Shown: piece by piece, positions 1 to 6,287 of the stretch
Layout: every line of letters begins with the position of its first letter
How positions within the stretch are numbered: the first letter of the stretch is position 1
NCBI GenBank assembly: GCA_910588465.1
Contig: CAJUOP010000008.1
Coordinates: 53,975 to 80,272 of the forward strand
Length of the DNA stretch: 26,298 nt
Direction: 5' to 3'
Source: an uncultured Christensenellaceae bacterium
GTDB lineage: Bacteria > Bacillota > Clostridia > Christensenellales > Borkfalkiaceae
Position numbers and translations under genes: made by a program
The notes under the pieces: generated by a model
What the model was told of the DNA's origin: nothing
What the model saw: only the letters and a program-made list of their open reading frames with translations
The model's database searches: none

Positions 1-392
1 CTGTCCCGCCGTTTCTGTCATTCTGAGGGGCGGAGCCCCGAAAGAATCTTGTAGGGCGGACTGCGTAAGGTGGGATTCTTCGCCCTGTACAGGGGCTCAG
101 AATGACAAGCGGGCAAAGATTCCCGCGGTCGCTGCGCTTCCTCTGAATGACAGTGTGTGTGCTGCGCTGCCGTACGGCGGGCGCGGGATGGCTCGAACCT
201 GTCATACTGTCCCGCCGTTTCTGTCATTCTGAGGGGCGGAGCCCCGAAAGAATCTTGTAGGACGGACTGCGTAAGGTGGGATTCTTCGCCCCGTAAAGGG
301 GCTCAGAATGACAAGCGGGTAAAGATTCCCGCGGTCGCTGCGCTCCCTCTGAATGACAGGGGGCGCATAACTTGCTCCCTTAGAATGACGCT
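1..392. repeat. Intergenic palindromic repeat block A with 152-bp direct duplication
   Basis: No gene is supported in the first 440 bases. Positions 1-152 recur almost unchanged at 207-358, a period of 206. Each copy holds three short elements with shared ends (GTCATTC at one end, GAATC at the other). One is in plus orientation (17-50 and 223-256, core GGGGCGGAGCCCC). Two are inverted (72-106 and 118-152; 278-312 and 324-358). The plus element and the next inverted one could pair into one large hairpin. A leftover end, TTAGAATGAC, sits near 380-389. The same family recurs near 16.0 kb and 24.5-24.95 kb. ORFs that span this block only read through the repeats. Confidence 0.9.
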
Positions 393-440
393 ATGTGCAG
401 AATATACAAAAACTCGGGTGATATTTGTTAGTTTTGTCTA

Positions 441-469
441 TTGATATTTTTCCTGTTTTGATTTAAAAT
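441..469 (+). promoter_or_regulatory. SigmaA-type promoter of the ABC ATPase gene
   Basis: TTGATA (441-446), a 17-base spacer and TAAAAT (464-469) lie in an AT-rich stretch 40 bases before the ABC ATPase start. The promoter follows repeat block A directly. Confidence 0.7.
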
Positions 470-508
470 AATAACAGTAACTTTATAAATATTATTCAGG
501 AGGAAATT

Positions 509-2191
509 ATGTCAGGTCTTTTGTTAAAAGACATTAACAAGGTGTATCCCGGCGGAAACCAGGCGGTGTTCAATTTCTGCCTTGACATTCGGGATAAAGA
601 GTTTATCGTTTTCGTCGGTCCTTCGGGCTGCGGAAAATCGACCACGCTGCGTATGATCGCAGGTCTCGAAGAGATCACTTCGGGCGAGCTGTATATCGAC
701 GGCAAGCTGGTAAACGACGTCGTTCCCAAGGACAGAGATATCGCCATGGTGTTCCAGAACTACGCGCTCTATCCCCATATGTCCGTTTACGACAATATGG
801 CGTTCGGCTTAAAGCTGAGAAAAGTACCCAAAGAGGTGATCGACGAAAAGGTGAAAGCCGCTGCGGAGATTCTCGGCATTACCGATTACCTTTCCCGTAA
901 GCCCAAGGCGCTTTCCGGCGGTCAGCGCCAGCGCGTCGCGCTCGGTCGTACCATCGTCCGCGAGCCCAAGGTATTCCTGCTCGACGAGCCTTTGTCCAAC
1001 CTCGACGCGAAGCTACGCGCGCAGATGAGAACGGAAATTTCCAAACTTCACGTGCGCCTTGCGACGACCTTTATATACGTTACCCACGACCAGATCGAGG
1101 CAATGACGATGGGTACCCGTATCGTCGTTATGAAGGACGGCTTTATGCAGCAGGTGGATACGCCCCAGAACCTTTACGATTATCCCATCAACCTCTTCGT
1201 TGCGGGATTCATCGGAACTCCTCAGATGAACTTCTTTAAGGATTCCACCATTACGCAGGAGGGCGGAAAACACTATATCAACTTTATCGGCGGAAACAAG
1301 ATCGTGCTGCCCAAGACGATGGTTTCCAAGATTAAAAATCTCGAAGATTACGTGAACACGGGCAAATCCGTAACGCTCGGCGTTCGTCCCGAGGATATTC
1401 ACGAGGACGACCTGTTTATTTCCAACTCGCCCGAAACGCTGGTAAAAGCCCGCATCGACGTTATCGAAAAGCTCGGCGCGGAAACGCAGATTTACTGCGA
1501 CCTCGATTTCCAGAGCGATAAGAACTCGGTCGTAGACAACGCGGCGCAGATGATCGCGAAGATTTCCTCGCGTGCGCTGGTGAACCTCGGCGAAATCGTG
1601 GAGCTTGCGTTCGACGCCAAGCACATTCACCTGTTCGACGGCGTGACCGAAGCTACCATGCTGGAGCGCGACGAGCACTACGACGTGATCCCCGAAAATG
1701 CGGAGGGCGCGGCTTTTGTGCCTCCTACGCCTCAGGAAATGAAGGCACAGATCGACGCAGCCCGCGTCGTTACCAAAGAGATGAAGAAGCAGGCGAAGCG
1801 CGACGCGAGAATGGCGGCGAAGAAGGCTGCCGCGTTGGGCGAGACGGCGGAAACGGTTGTTCCCGCAGAGCCCGTGCTTGACGAGACGCCCGCAGTCGCT
1901 TCTGCAGAGCCTACGGCGCCCGTCGTTCCTCCCGTTGTGCTGACCGAAGAGCCCGCTGCGGAGGTCGTGGAAACGCCCGCAGAGCCCGAGGTGAAAGCGG
2001 AAGAGAAGCCCGCGGTAGAAAAGACGGAAGTAAAAGCGGAGGAGAAGGCGGAAGAAAAGCCTGCGGCAAAGCCCGCTGCCAAGTCTGCCGCAAAACCCGC
2101 TGCAAAACCCGCTGCAAAACCCGCTGCAAAACCCGCTGCAAAACCCGCTGCCAAGCAGCCCGCGAAGAAGCCTACCAACAACAAGAAGTAA
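509..2191 (+). CDS. Carbohydrate ABC transporter ATP-binding protein, MsmX/UgpC/MalK type, with long Lys/Pro/Ala tail
   Basis: This is a 560-residue cytoplasmic ATPase that would power sugar-uptake ABC importers. Visible motifs are Walker A GPSGCGKST (37-45), the Q-loop around VFQNYALYPH (81-90), signature LSGGQ (135-139), Walker B VFLLDEP (155-161) and H-loop His193. A TOBE-type region follows to about residue 370, the usual end of MalK/MsmX proteins. About 190 further residues are acidic and Ala/Pro/Glu-rich, then end in PAAK repeats. No permease or binding-protein genes adjoin it, which fits an MsmX-like shared ATPase serving several transporters (inference). The start is set by AGGAGGA at 498-504. 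The gene has its own promoter and terminator, so it is probably monocistronic. The function of the tail is unknown. Confidence 0.93.
   Translation: MSGLLLKDINKVYPGGNQAVFNFCLDIRDKEFIVFVGPSGCGKSTTLRMIAGLEEITSGELYIDGKLVNDVVPKDRDIAMVFQNYALYPHMSVYDNMAFGLKLRKVPKEVIDEKVKAAAEILGITDYLSRKPKALSGGQRQRVALGRTIVREPKVFLLDEPLSNLDAKLRAQMRTEISKLHVRLATTFIYVTHDQIEAMTMGTRIVVMKDGFMQQVDTPQNLYDYPINLFVAGFIGTPQMNFFKDSTITQEGGKHYINFIGGNKIVLPKTMVSKIKNLEDYVNTGKSVTLGVRPEDIHEDDLFISNSPETLVKARIDVIEKLGAETQIYCDLDFQSDKNSVVDNAAQMIAKISSRALVNLGEIVELAFDAKHIHLFDGVTEATMLERDEHYDVIPENAEGAAFVPPTPQEMKAQIDAARVVTKEMKKQAKRDARMAAKKAAALGETAETVVPAEPVLDETPAVASAEPTAPVVPPVVLTEEPAAEVVETPAEPEVKAEEKPAVEKTEVKAEEKAEEKPAAKPAAKSAAKPAAKPAAKPAAKPAAKPAAKQPAKKPTNNKK
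2063..2160 (+). repeat. 12-bp in-frame tandem repeat encoding PAAK units
   Basis: A 12-base unit, best seen as GCTGCAAAACCC, is repeated in tandem at the 3' end of the ABC ATPase gene. The central copies (about 2099-2146) are identical and the outer ones differ at a few bases. Each unit encodes one Pro-Ala-Ala-Lys tetrapeptide, so copy-number change keeps the reading frame. Confidence 0.85.
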
Positions 2192-2204
2192 GGATTGAGT
2201 TACC

Positions 2205-2238
2205 AAAGAGCGTTTGCCCAAGGGCGAACGCTCTTTTT
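2205..2238 (+). terminator. Rho-independent terminator after the ABC ATPase gene
   Basis: AAAGAGCGTTTGCCC pairs with GGGCGAACGCTCTTT across a very short loop, and a T-run follows. It begins 14 bases after the stop codon. Confidence 0.9.
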
Positions 2239-2259
2239 AAAGTTTTGCGGTTGAAACGG

Positions 2260-2288
2260 TTGACTTTTTTGCGAAAATATAATAAGAT
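2260..2288 (+). promoter_or_regulatory. Likely sigmaA-type promoter of the exporter gene
   Basis: TTGACT (2260-2265), a 17-base spacer and TAAGAT (2283-2288) lie between the ABC ATPase terminator and the exporter start. An overlapping TATAAT (2278-2283) has no good -35 at normal spacing. The promoter assignment is more secure than the exact -10. Confidence 0.6.
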
Positions 2289-2324
2289 TATTTTTTGAAA
2301 GCATCAGGACGGGAGGAAACGAAA

Positions 2325-3284
2325 ATGTGGTGGGAAGTCATTCTCGACGCGCTGAAAGATACGGCGATTTTGTTTCCGTTTCTTTTCCTGATGTACGTTA
2401 TTATCGAGCTGACGGAGCACAACACGCGGATGGGTAAGCCAAATCGGGCGCTATCGGGAAGGTGCGCGCCGCTGCTCGGCTCGGCAACGGGGCTGGTGCC
2501 TATGTGCGGCTTTTCCGTGATGGCGGCGAAGCTTTACCGCCACCGCCGCATTACGCCGGGCACGTTGTTTGCGGTGCTGTTGGCTTCGAGCGACGAGGCG
2601 CTGCTCGTTATGCTCGCTTCCCCCGCGCTCGGCTGGGCGCAGAAGGCGATCGCCGTTCCGCTGCTGCTTGCCTCGAAGTTTATTATCGGCGTGGCGGCGG
2701 GGTATGCGGTCGATTGGCTCTTCCGCACGCGGCGCGAGGTTAAGGCGCTTCCGGAGGGGGAGCATTTCCATGAGCATGAGCCCGAACGTCACGAAGAGCA
2801 CGATCATGACCATGAACATGAGCACGGCGAACATGAGCAGTTTACTGCGTGCGAGCACAAGCACGAGAGCAAATGGCATCTGTATGCGCTTTCTCCGCTG
2901 CTGCACGCGTTGGAAATTGCGGCGTTCGTGCTGATCGTAAATCTGGCGTTCGGATATCTGTTTTTTCTTGTGGGCGAGGATCGGGTGATTTCGTTTTTGC
3001 AGACGGGGCGGTGGATCCAGCCCGCGGTGTGTTGCCTGATCGCCTTGGTGCCCAACTGCGCCGCTTCCGTGCTGTTGGCGGAAACGTTCTGCCTGGGTGG
3101 GATTACCTTTTCGAGTCTGCTGGGCGGGCTGGTGAGCAACGCAGGGATCGCCTATCTGGTGTTTTTCCGCAAAAAAGAGAGCGTGAAGAGCGGCGCGCTT
3201 TTGGTGCTTGCGCTGTTTGCGGCGGGCGTGGTAACGGGTTATATCGCCAACGCTATCGAATTATTGATTCCCATTTTACATTAA
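2325..3284 (+). CDS. Putative heavy-metal/metalloid exporter, ArsP_2 family (putative manganese transporter type)
   Basis: This 319-residue integral membrane protein looks like the ArsP_2 family (putative 10-TM heavy-metal exporter), recognised by eye. Two hydrophobic halves carry related motifs: LVPMCGFSVMAAKLY in the first half and ALVPNCAASV in the second. Each is followed by glycine-rich helices. Such internal repetition and conserved Pro-x-Cys motifs fit a transporter. The halves are joined by a hydrophilic loop very rich in His, Glu and Asp (nucleotides about 2758-2870), a plausible divalent-metal binding segment. I chose the ATG at 2325 because GGGAGG at 2311-2316 precedes it; an upstream TTG at 2295 has no SD. 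The next gene follows after 17 bases and is probably co-transcribed. The substrate is not resolved; As, Mn and other metals are possible. Confidence 0.75.
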   Translation: MWWEVILDALKDTAILFPFLFLMYVIIELTEHNTRMGKPNRALSGRCAPLLGSATGLVPMCGFSVMAAKLYRHRRITPGTLFAVLLASSDEALLVMLASPALGWAQKAIAVPLLLASKFIIGVAAGYAVDWLFRTRREVKALPEGEHFHEHEPERHEEHDHDHEHEHGEHEQFTACEHKHESKWHLYALSPLLHALEIAAFVLIVNLAFGYLFFLVGEDRVISFLQTGRWIQPAVCCLIALVPNCAASVLLAETFCLGGITFSSLLGGLVSNAGIAYLVFFRKKESVKSGALLVLALFAAGVVTGYIANAIELLIPILH

Positions 3285-3301
3285 ATTACGGGAGGGAGCT
3301 T

Positions 3302-4393
3302 ATGCGGCTCGCCGAATATTCCGTACCGAAGATGAACTCCGCGCAGGCGGAAGAGGACGGAAAAGGCGAGCCGTTTTTTTGTACGCTCGCGGAGGGCGTG
3401 AGCGCGTTCGCGCGGCGGCATTTGGCGGCGAAAATGCTGATCGTTTCGGATAAATCTACCTATCGGACCGTTGCCGCGCTGCCTAAAAATCCGCGCTTCG
3501 TGTTTTTGGTGATCGACGCGGAGGACTGTCTGCCGCTGTTTTCCATGCCGGACGGGGTTTCGTGCGTGTTGGCGGCGGGCAAGCCCGCTACCCTGCGCGC
3601 AGCGCGCTATTTTGCCGAGGTGCGGGGGATTCCGTGCGCGGCGTTTCCCGTAAGCGGCGCCCTAGACGGGGCATATGATCCGCAAGCGGCGCTGCTGTGC
3701 GGCGGCGTGCGGGCAAAGGGCGCGCTTGCCGAGTGCGAGGTGTTTTGCGATCCTGCGCTGTATTGCGCTCCGGAGGGGTACGCTCGGCTCTTTCTCGGTC
3801 GGCTGGCGCTGTTCGAGGCGCGCGTTTTGCGCGCGTTCGGTTTTTCTGCGGGGAACGCGGCTGCGGAGGAACGGGCGTTTCCCTTTCTTGCAAATCCGCC
3901 GCTTTCCGCGGACGTGCGGCAGATCGCAACGCGCAACGCCGAAGCACGCAAAGCCGAGCGCGAAGGGGCGCATACGGGCGAGGGGGCTCTGCTTGCGGAG
4001 CGGCTGCGGCACGCGGGCGAGCCCAACCCCGATTGGAACGCGTTCTGGCAGCTCTCCGCGCTCTATTTCTGTTTTTTTGCGTACGGAAAGCCGCGGCGGT
4101 ACGTTCTGCCCGACTATTCGGCGCGGGCGGACGCGGCGGGCGCGGAATACCGCCGCCAGAGCGTGCCTACGGAGGCGGAGTTCGCCTCCCGTGCGCTGGC
4201 GCTCGAAACGGTGCGCGGGGCGTTTACGGCGGAAATAACGGCGATGCGCGGGCGGAGAGACGAACGGCTCCGCAGGTATCTTGCGCTGGGCGGCACGCGC
4301 GAGAAGGCGGACGTTTCCGCTTTGAGAAGCCTGCCCGAGCTCTCGTTCGGGCTCAGTTCTATTGTGCGTGACTTCGGGCTGATGGACTGGTGA
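3302..4393 (+). CDS. Degenerate glycerol-1-phosphate dehydrogenase (AraM)-like protein, probable pseudoenzyme
   Basis: The product has 363 residues and starts at ATG 3302 behind GGGAGGGAGC. The fold signature resembles the iron-ADH/G1PDH (AraM) family: a short nucleotide-binding-like first half, a segment IPCAAFPVSGALDGAY that fits the family's IP..vPTa.S.DG.., then CEVFCDPALYCAPEGY, which fits the D..v...AP... stretch. Where the family has GDmlaK with a metal-binding Asp, this protein reads LGRLAL. Where it has SGSEHhiSH with a His ligand, it reads GEPNPDWNAF. The next conserved HGexVG reads YGKPRR. All visible metal ligands therefore seem lost. The assignment is by pattern memory and remote. 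It lies 17 bases after the exporter gene and probably shares its transcript. Its role is unknown. Confidence 0.5.
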   Translation: MRLAEYSVPKMNSAQAEEDGKGEPFFCTLAEGVSAFARRHLAAKMLIVSDKSTYRTVAALPKNPRFVFLVIDAEDCLPLFSMPDGVSCVLAAGKPATLRAARYFAEVRGIPCAAFPVSGALDGAYDPQAALLCGGVRAKGALAECEVFCDPALYCAPEGYARLFLGRLALFEARVLRAFGFSAGNAAAEERAFPFLANPPLSADVRQIATRNAEARKAEREGAHTGEGALLAERLRHAGEPNPDWNAFWQLSALYFCFFAYGKPRRYVLPDYSARADAAGAEYRRQSVPTEAEFASRALALETVRGAFTAEITAMRGRRDERLRRYLALGGTREKADVSALRSLPELSFGLSSIVRDFGLMDW

Positions 4394-4435
4394 CGAAAAT
4401 TTTTGCGCCTTTCGTCGAAAATTTTAAAAAAACTG

Positions 4436-4464
4436 TTTCAAAAGGGCGTAAAAAGTGTTACAAT
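4436..4464 (+). promoter_or_regulatory. Candidate promoter of the sigma/STAS operon
   Basis: TTTCAA (4436-4441), a 17-base spacer and TACAAT (4459-4464) lie 42 bases before the STAS gene. The -35 is weak. A GTTT core is present at 4435-4438, but no GGGTAT-like SigB -10 follows at the right distance, so autoregulation by the encoded sigma factor is not shown. Confidence 0.45.
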
Positions 4465-4505
4465 AAAAGAAAAACGCTTCGCTTTATGGGAGCGGCGGAG
4501 GCTTT

Positions 4506-4811
4506 ATGCAGGAAGTAACGGTAACCAAGACGCAGCCCGTGCTGGAAATTTCGCTTTCGGGAGAGCTCGTCTCGGAAAATGCGGAGGAGTTTTACGGGGA
4601 AGTCGCCGCGGCGTACGCCGCTTCGCCTGCCGATATCGTGTTCGATTGCGCGGCGCTGCAATTTATCGACTCGACCGCGCTGGGCACGTTCGTGAAAATT
4701 TTAAAGAAAGTAAAGACGGACGGCAAGGCGTTAAAGCTGACCGCCCTGCAGCCGCGCCTGAAAAAGTTGTTCGTGATTTGCGCGCTCGATACGATTATGG
4801 AGATCGCATGA
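4506..4811 (+). CDS. STAS-domain anti-sigma factor antagonist (SpoIIAA/RsbV-like)
   Basis: This single-domain cytoplasmic STAS protein has 101 residues, about the family length. The key loop reads FIDSTALG (residues 53-60). Ser56 aligns with the serine phosphorylated by SpoIIAB/RsbW kinases; the family norm is DSSGLG. In known systems the unphosphorylated protein binds the anti-sigma kinase and frees the sigma factor. The start follows GGAGG at 4497-4501. Its stop overlaps the next start as ATGA (4808-4811), so the two are translationally coupled. It is the first gene of a four-gene operon with a sigma factor. Confidence 0.9.
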   Translation: MQEVTVTKTQPVLEISLSGELVSENAEEFYGEVAAAYAASPADIVFDCAALQFIDSTALGTFVKILKKVKTDGKALKLTALQPRLKKLFVICALDTIMEIA

Positions 4812-5179
4812 TGGAAGAGCTGCTTACGTTAAACGTGTTGCTGAAAAACGAACTGATGACGACGGTGCGTCTGGCGACGGGCGGGGTATGCTCGCTGGCG
4901 GGGCTTTCGCTGGACGGGAGCGAGGATTGCAAGGTTTGCGTGACGGAAAGCCTGTTGCTGTTGATGCACGGAGGGTATCCCTCCGCCTGCGTCCGTTTTT
5001 GCACGGACGGCGGGCTTTCGGTGGAGGTGACGGGCGAGGGCGTTCGCCGCTCTTTGCGCGAATACGCGGAGGATGAAATTTCCGTCGCACTTTTGAACGC
5101 GCTTACGGAAGGAGTAAATCTGCAAAAGGAGGGCGGATGCCTGCGGACGATCGGCTTCCGCTTCGGGAATGGACGATAA
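4808..5179 (+). CDS. Degenerate HATPase-like protein, anti-sigma (RsbW/SpoIIAB) relative lacking kinase motifs
   Basis: The product is 123 residues from ATG 4808 (an ATG also sits at 4811). It occupies the spoIIAB position between a STAS antagonist and a sigma factor. The segment GSEDCKVCVTESLLLLMHGG (37-56) matches the helix of RsbW-type kinases that normally reads ED.k.avsEa.tNai.Ha. Glu47 is kept, but the N-box Asn four residues later is Leu51. The G1-box Asp position reads VEVTGEG, and no G2 GxGL motif is present. ATP binding and kinase activity look lost. It might still bind the sigma factor or the STAS protein. It overlaps the sigma gene by 11 bases. Homology is moderate and inferred from motif pattern and gene order. 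Confidence 0.6.
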   Translation: MMEELLTLNVLLKNELMTTVRLATGGVCSLAGLSLDGSEDCKVCVTESLLLLMHGGYPSACVRFCTDGGLSVEVTGEGVRRSLREYAEDEISVALLNALTEGVNLQKEGGCLRTIGFRFGNGR

Positions 5180-5891
5180 AGAGCTTTTCGAGCGTTACCG
5201 CGAGACGGGCGATCTTGCGCTGCGCAACGAAATCGTGGAAAAATATTTATACATAGCCGCCGTCCTCGCCAAAAAGTTTGTGGGGCGGGGCGTGGAGTAC
5301 GACGATCTGTATCAGGTCGCCTCTCTTGCGCTGATGAAAGGGGTGGAGCGCTTCGACCCCTCGAAGGGCTTGCGGTTTTCCACGTTTATCACGCCCACGA
5401 TCACGGGCGAGATCAAAAATTATTTCCGCGATCATTCGCGCATGGTGCATCTTCCGCGTAAGGTTTCGGAGCTACGTCTCGCCGTGCGCAGGGCGGAAGA
5501 GGAGTTTTTGTCCGAGGAGGGCAGAAAGCCGACCGTGCGCGAGCTTGCCGCGAAGATCGGCGCGGCGGAGGAAGAGATCGTGCGGGCGGCGGAAGCGGGC
5601 AACATGGTATCGCTGGATAAGCCCGCCGAGGACGAGGAGATGAGCCTTTACGACGTGCTGCCGACCGAGGACGACGCCTTCGAGCAGATCGAGCGGAAGG
5701 ACGCCGTGAGCTCCGCGCTGCGCTCGCTGGATAAGACGGAGCGCGCGCTGGTGGGCTTCCGTTTCGGCGAAGAGCTTTCGCAGACGGAAACGGCGAAGCG
5801 CATGGGGGTTTCGCAAATGTACGTTTCGCGGATGGAACGTAAGGTTTTGAGTAAACTGAAAGAGAATCTGAAAAACAGCATGGCAGACTGA
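5169..5891 (+). CDS. RNA polymerase sigma factor, SigB/SigF/SigG subfamily
   Basis: The product has 240 residues, a typical length for this group. Region 2 includes DDLYQVASLALMKGVERFDP and, after the RFSTF core, EIKNYFRDHSRMVHLPRK. Region 3 contains RKPTVRELAAKIG. Region 4 holds ALVGFRFGEELSQTETAKRM and a helix-turn-helix ending in MYVSRMERKVLSKLKENL. The VHLPRKVSEL turn is closer to SigB than to SigF as I recall them. The gene overlaps the upstream HATPase-like gene by 11 bases, and its TGA shares one base with the next ATG at 5891. The partner genes imply control by phosphorylation-dependent partner switching. Whether it acts in stress response or sporulation cannot be told from the window. 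Confidence 0.9.
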   Translation: MDDKELFERYRETGDLALRNEIVEKYLYIAAVLAKKFVGRGVEYDDLYQVASLALMKGVERFDPSKGLRFSTFITPTITGEIKNYFRDHSRMVHLPRKVSELRLAVRRAEEEFLSEEGRKPTVRELAAKIGAAEEEIVRAAEAGNMVSLDKPAEDEEMSLYDVLPTEDDAFEQIERKDAVSSALRSLDKTERALVGFRFGEELSQTETAKRMGVSQMYVSRMERKVLSKLKENLKNSMAD

Positions 5892-6247
5892 TGGAGTTTG
5901 AAATTTACGACTATAACGCGCTGAAATCGGCGCTGAATACGATGTGCGCGCGGCTGGAAAGCGAAGCCGTTCCGCAGGAAACGGTGTTCCGCAGCAAGCT
6001 GATCGCCGACGAGCTGCTTTCCAACGCCATCCGCCACGGGGGCGGAGGCGCGGCGTTTCGGGTGGAGTGCGACGACGGACGGATTACGCTGTGCGTAAAG
6101 GGGACCGTCCCGTTCCGCCCGCCCGAGCGGAGCGCGTGCTCTCCCGCGGACGCGGAAAGCGGGCGCGGGTTATTTTTGGTGGATCACTTCGGCAAGCGCG
6201 GATACAGCGAAGAGAAGGGCATCACGGTGGTCATCGAAATAAAATAA
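5891..6247 (+). CDS. HATPase (GHKL) anti-sigma-type protein, RsbW-like
   Basis: The product has 118 residues and is cytoplasmic. The N-box ADELLSNAIRHGG (39-51) has both the catalytic-type Glu41 and Mg-binding-type Asn45. A G2-like GRGLFLVDHF (91-100) is also present. The G1 box, normally a DxGxG motif whose Asp reads the adenine, appears as LCVKGTVPF, with Lys70 at the Asp position. ATP binding could thus be altered. The gene starts on the last base of the sigma TGA and ends the operon at a strong terminator. Finding the better-preserved HATPase after the sigma gene, with a degenerate one before it, is unusual compared with spoIIA or sigB operons. It probably inhibits the sigma factor or phosphorylates the STAS protein (inference). 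Confidence 0.8.
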   Translation: MEFEIYDYNALKSALNTMCARLESEAVPQETVFRSKLIADELLSNAIRHGGGGAAFRVECDDGRITLCVKGTVPFRPPERSACSPADAESGRGLFLVDHFGKRGYSEEKGITVVIEIK

Positions 6248-6275
6248 ACGGCTTCGGAGCTTCCGAAGCCGTTTT
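6246..6275. terminator. Bidirectional terminator between convergent genes
   Basis: A 13-bp perfect stem, AAACGGCTTCGGA with TCCGAAGCCGTTT, has a GCT loop and T-rich ends on both strands. It closes the sigma operon and the minus-strand membrane protein gene. It begins inside the TAA stop of the HATPase gene. Confidence 0.92.
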
Positions 6276-6287
6276 GCTTATTGTCCG

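Noticed and set aside
1..444. ORFs across repeat block A (for example 157-444 plus, 18-227 minus)
   Set aside because: They are read-through of palindromic repeats, with no SD and low-complexity translation; the same words appear in blocks B and C.
1013..2221. 402-codon minus-strand ORF opposite the ABC ATPase
   Set aside because: It is antisense to a gene with intact catalytic motifs, and its translation is Leu/Arg/His-rich shadow sequence without start signals.
2849..3301. Longer start for the G1PDH-like protein inside the exporter gene
   Set aside because: It would overlap most of the exporter coding region in another frame; ATG 3302 has a strong SD.
3588..4371. Several long ORFs in other frames of the G1PDH-like gene
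   Set aside because: High GC makes long alternative frames common; they are Arg/Ala-rich and lack ribosome-binding sites.
4435..4464. SigB-type promoter for autoregulation of the sigma operon
   Set aside because: GTTT is present but no GGGTAT-like -10 lies 13-15 bases downstream; a weak sigmaA-type match fits better.
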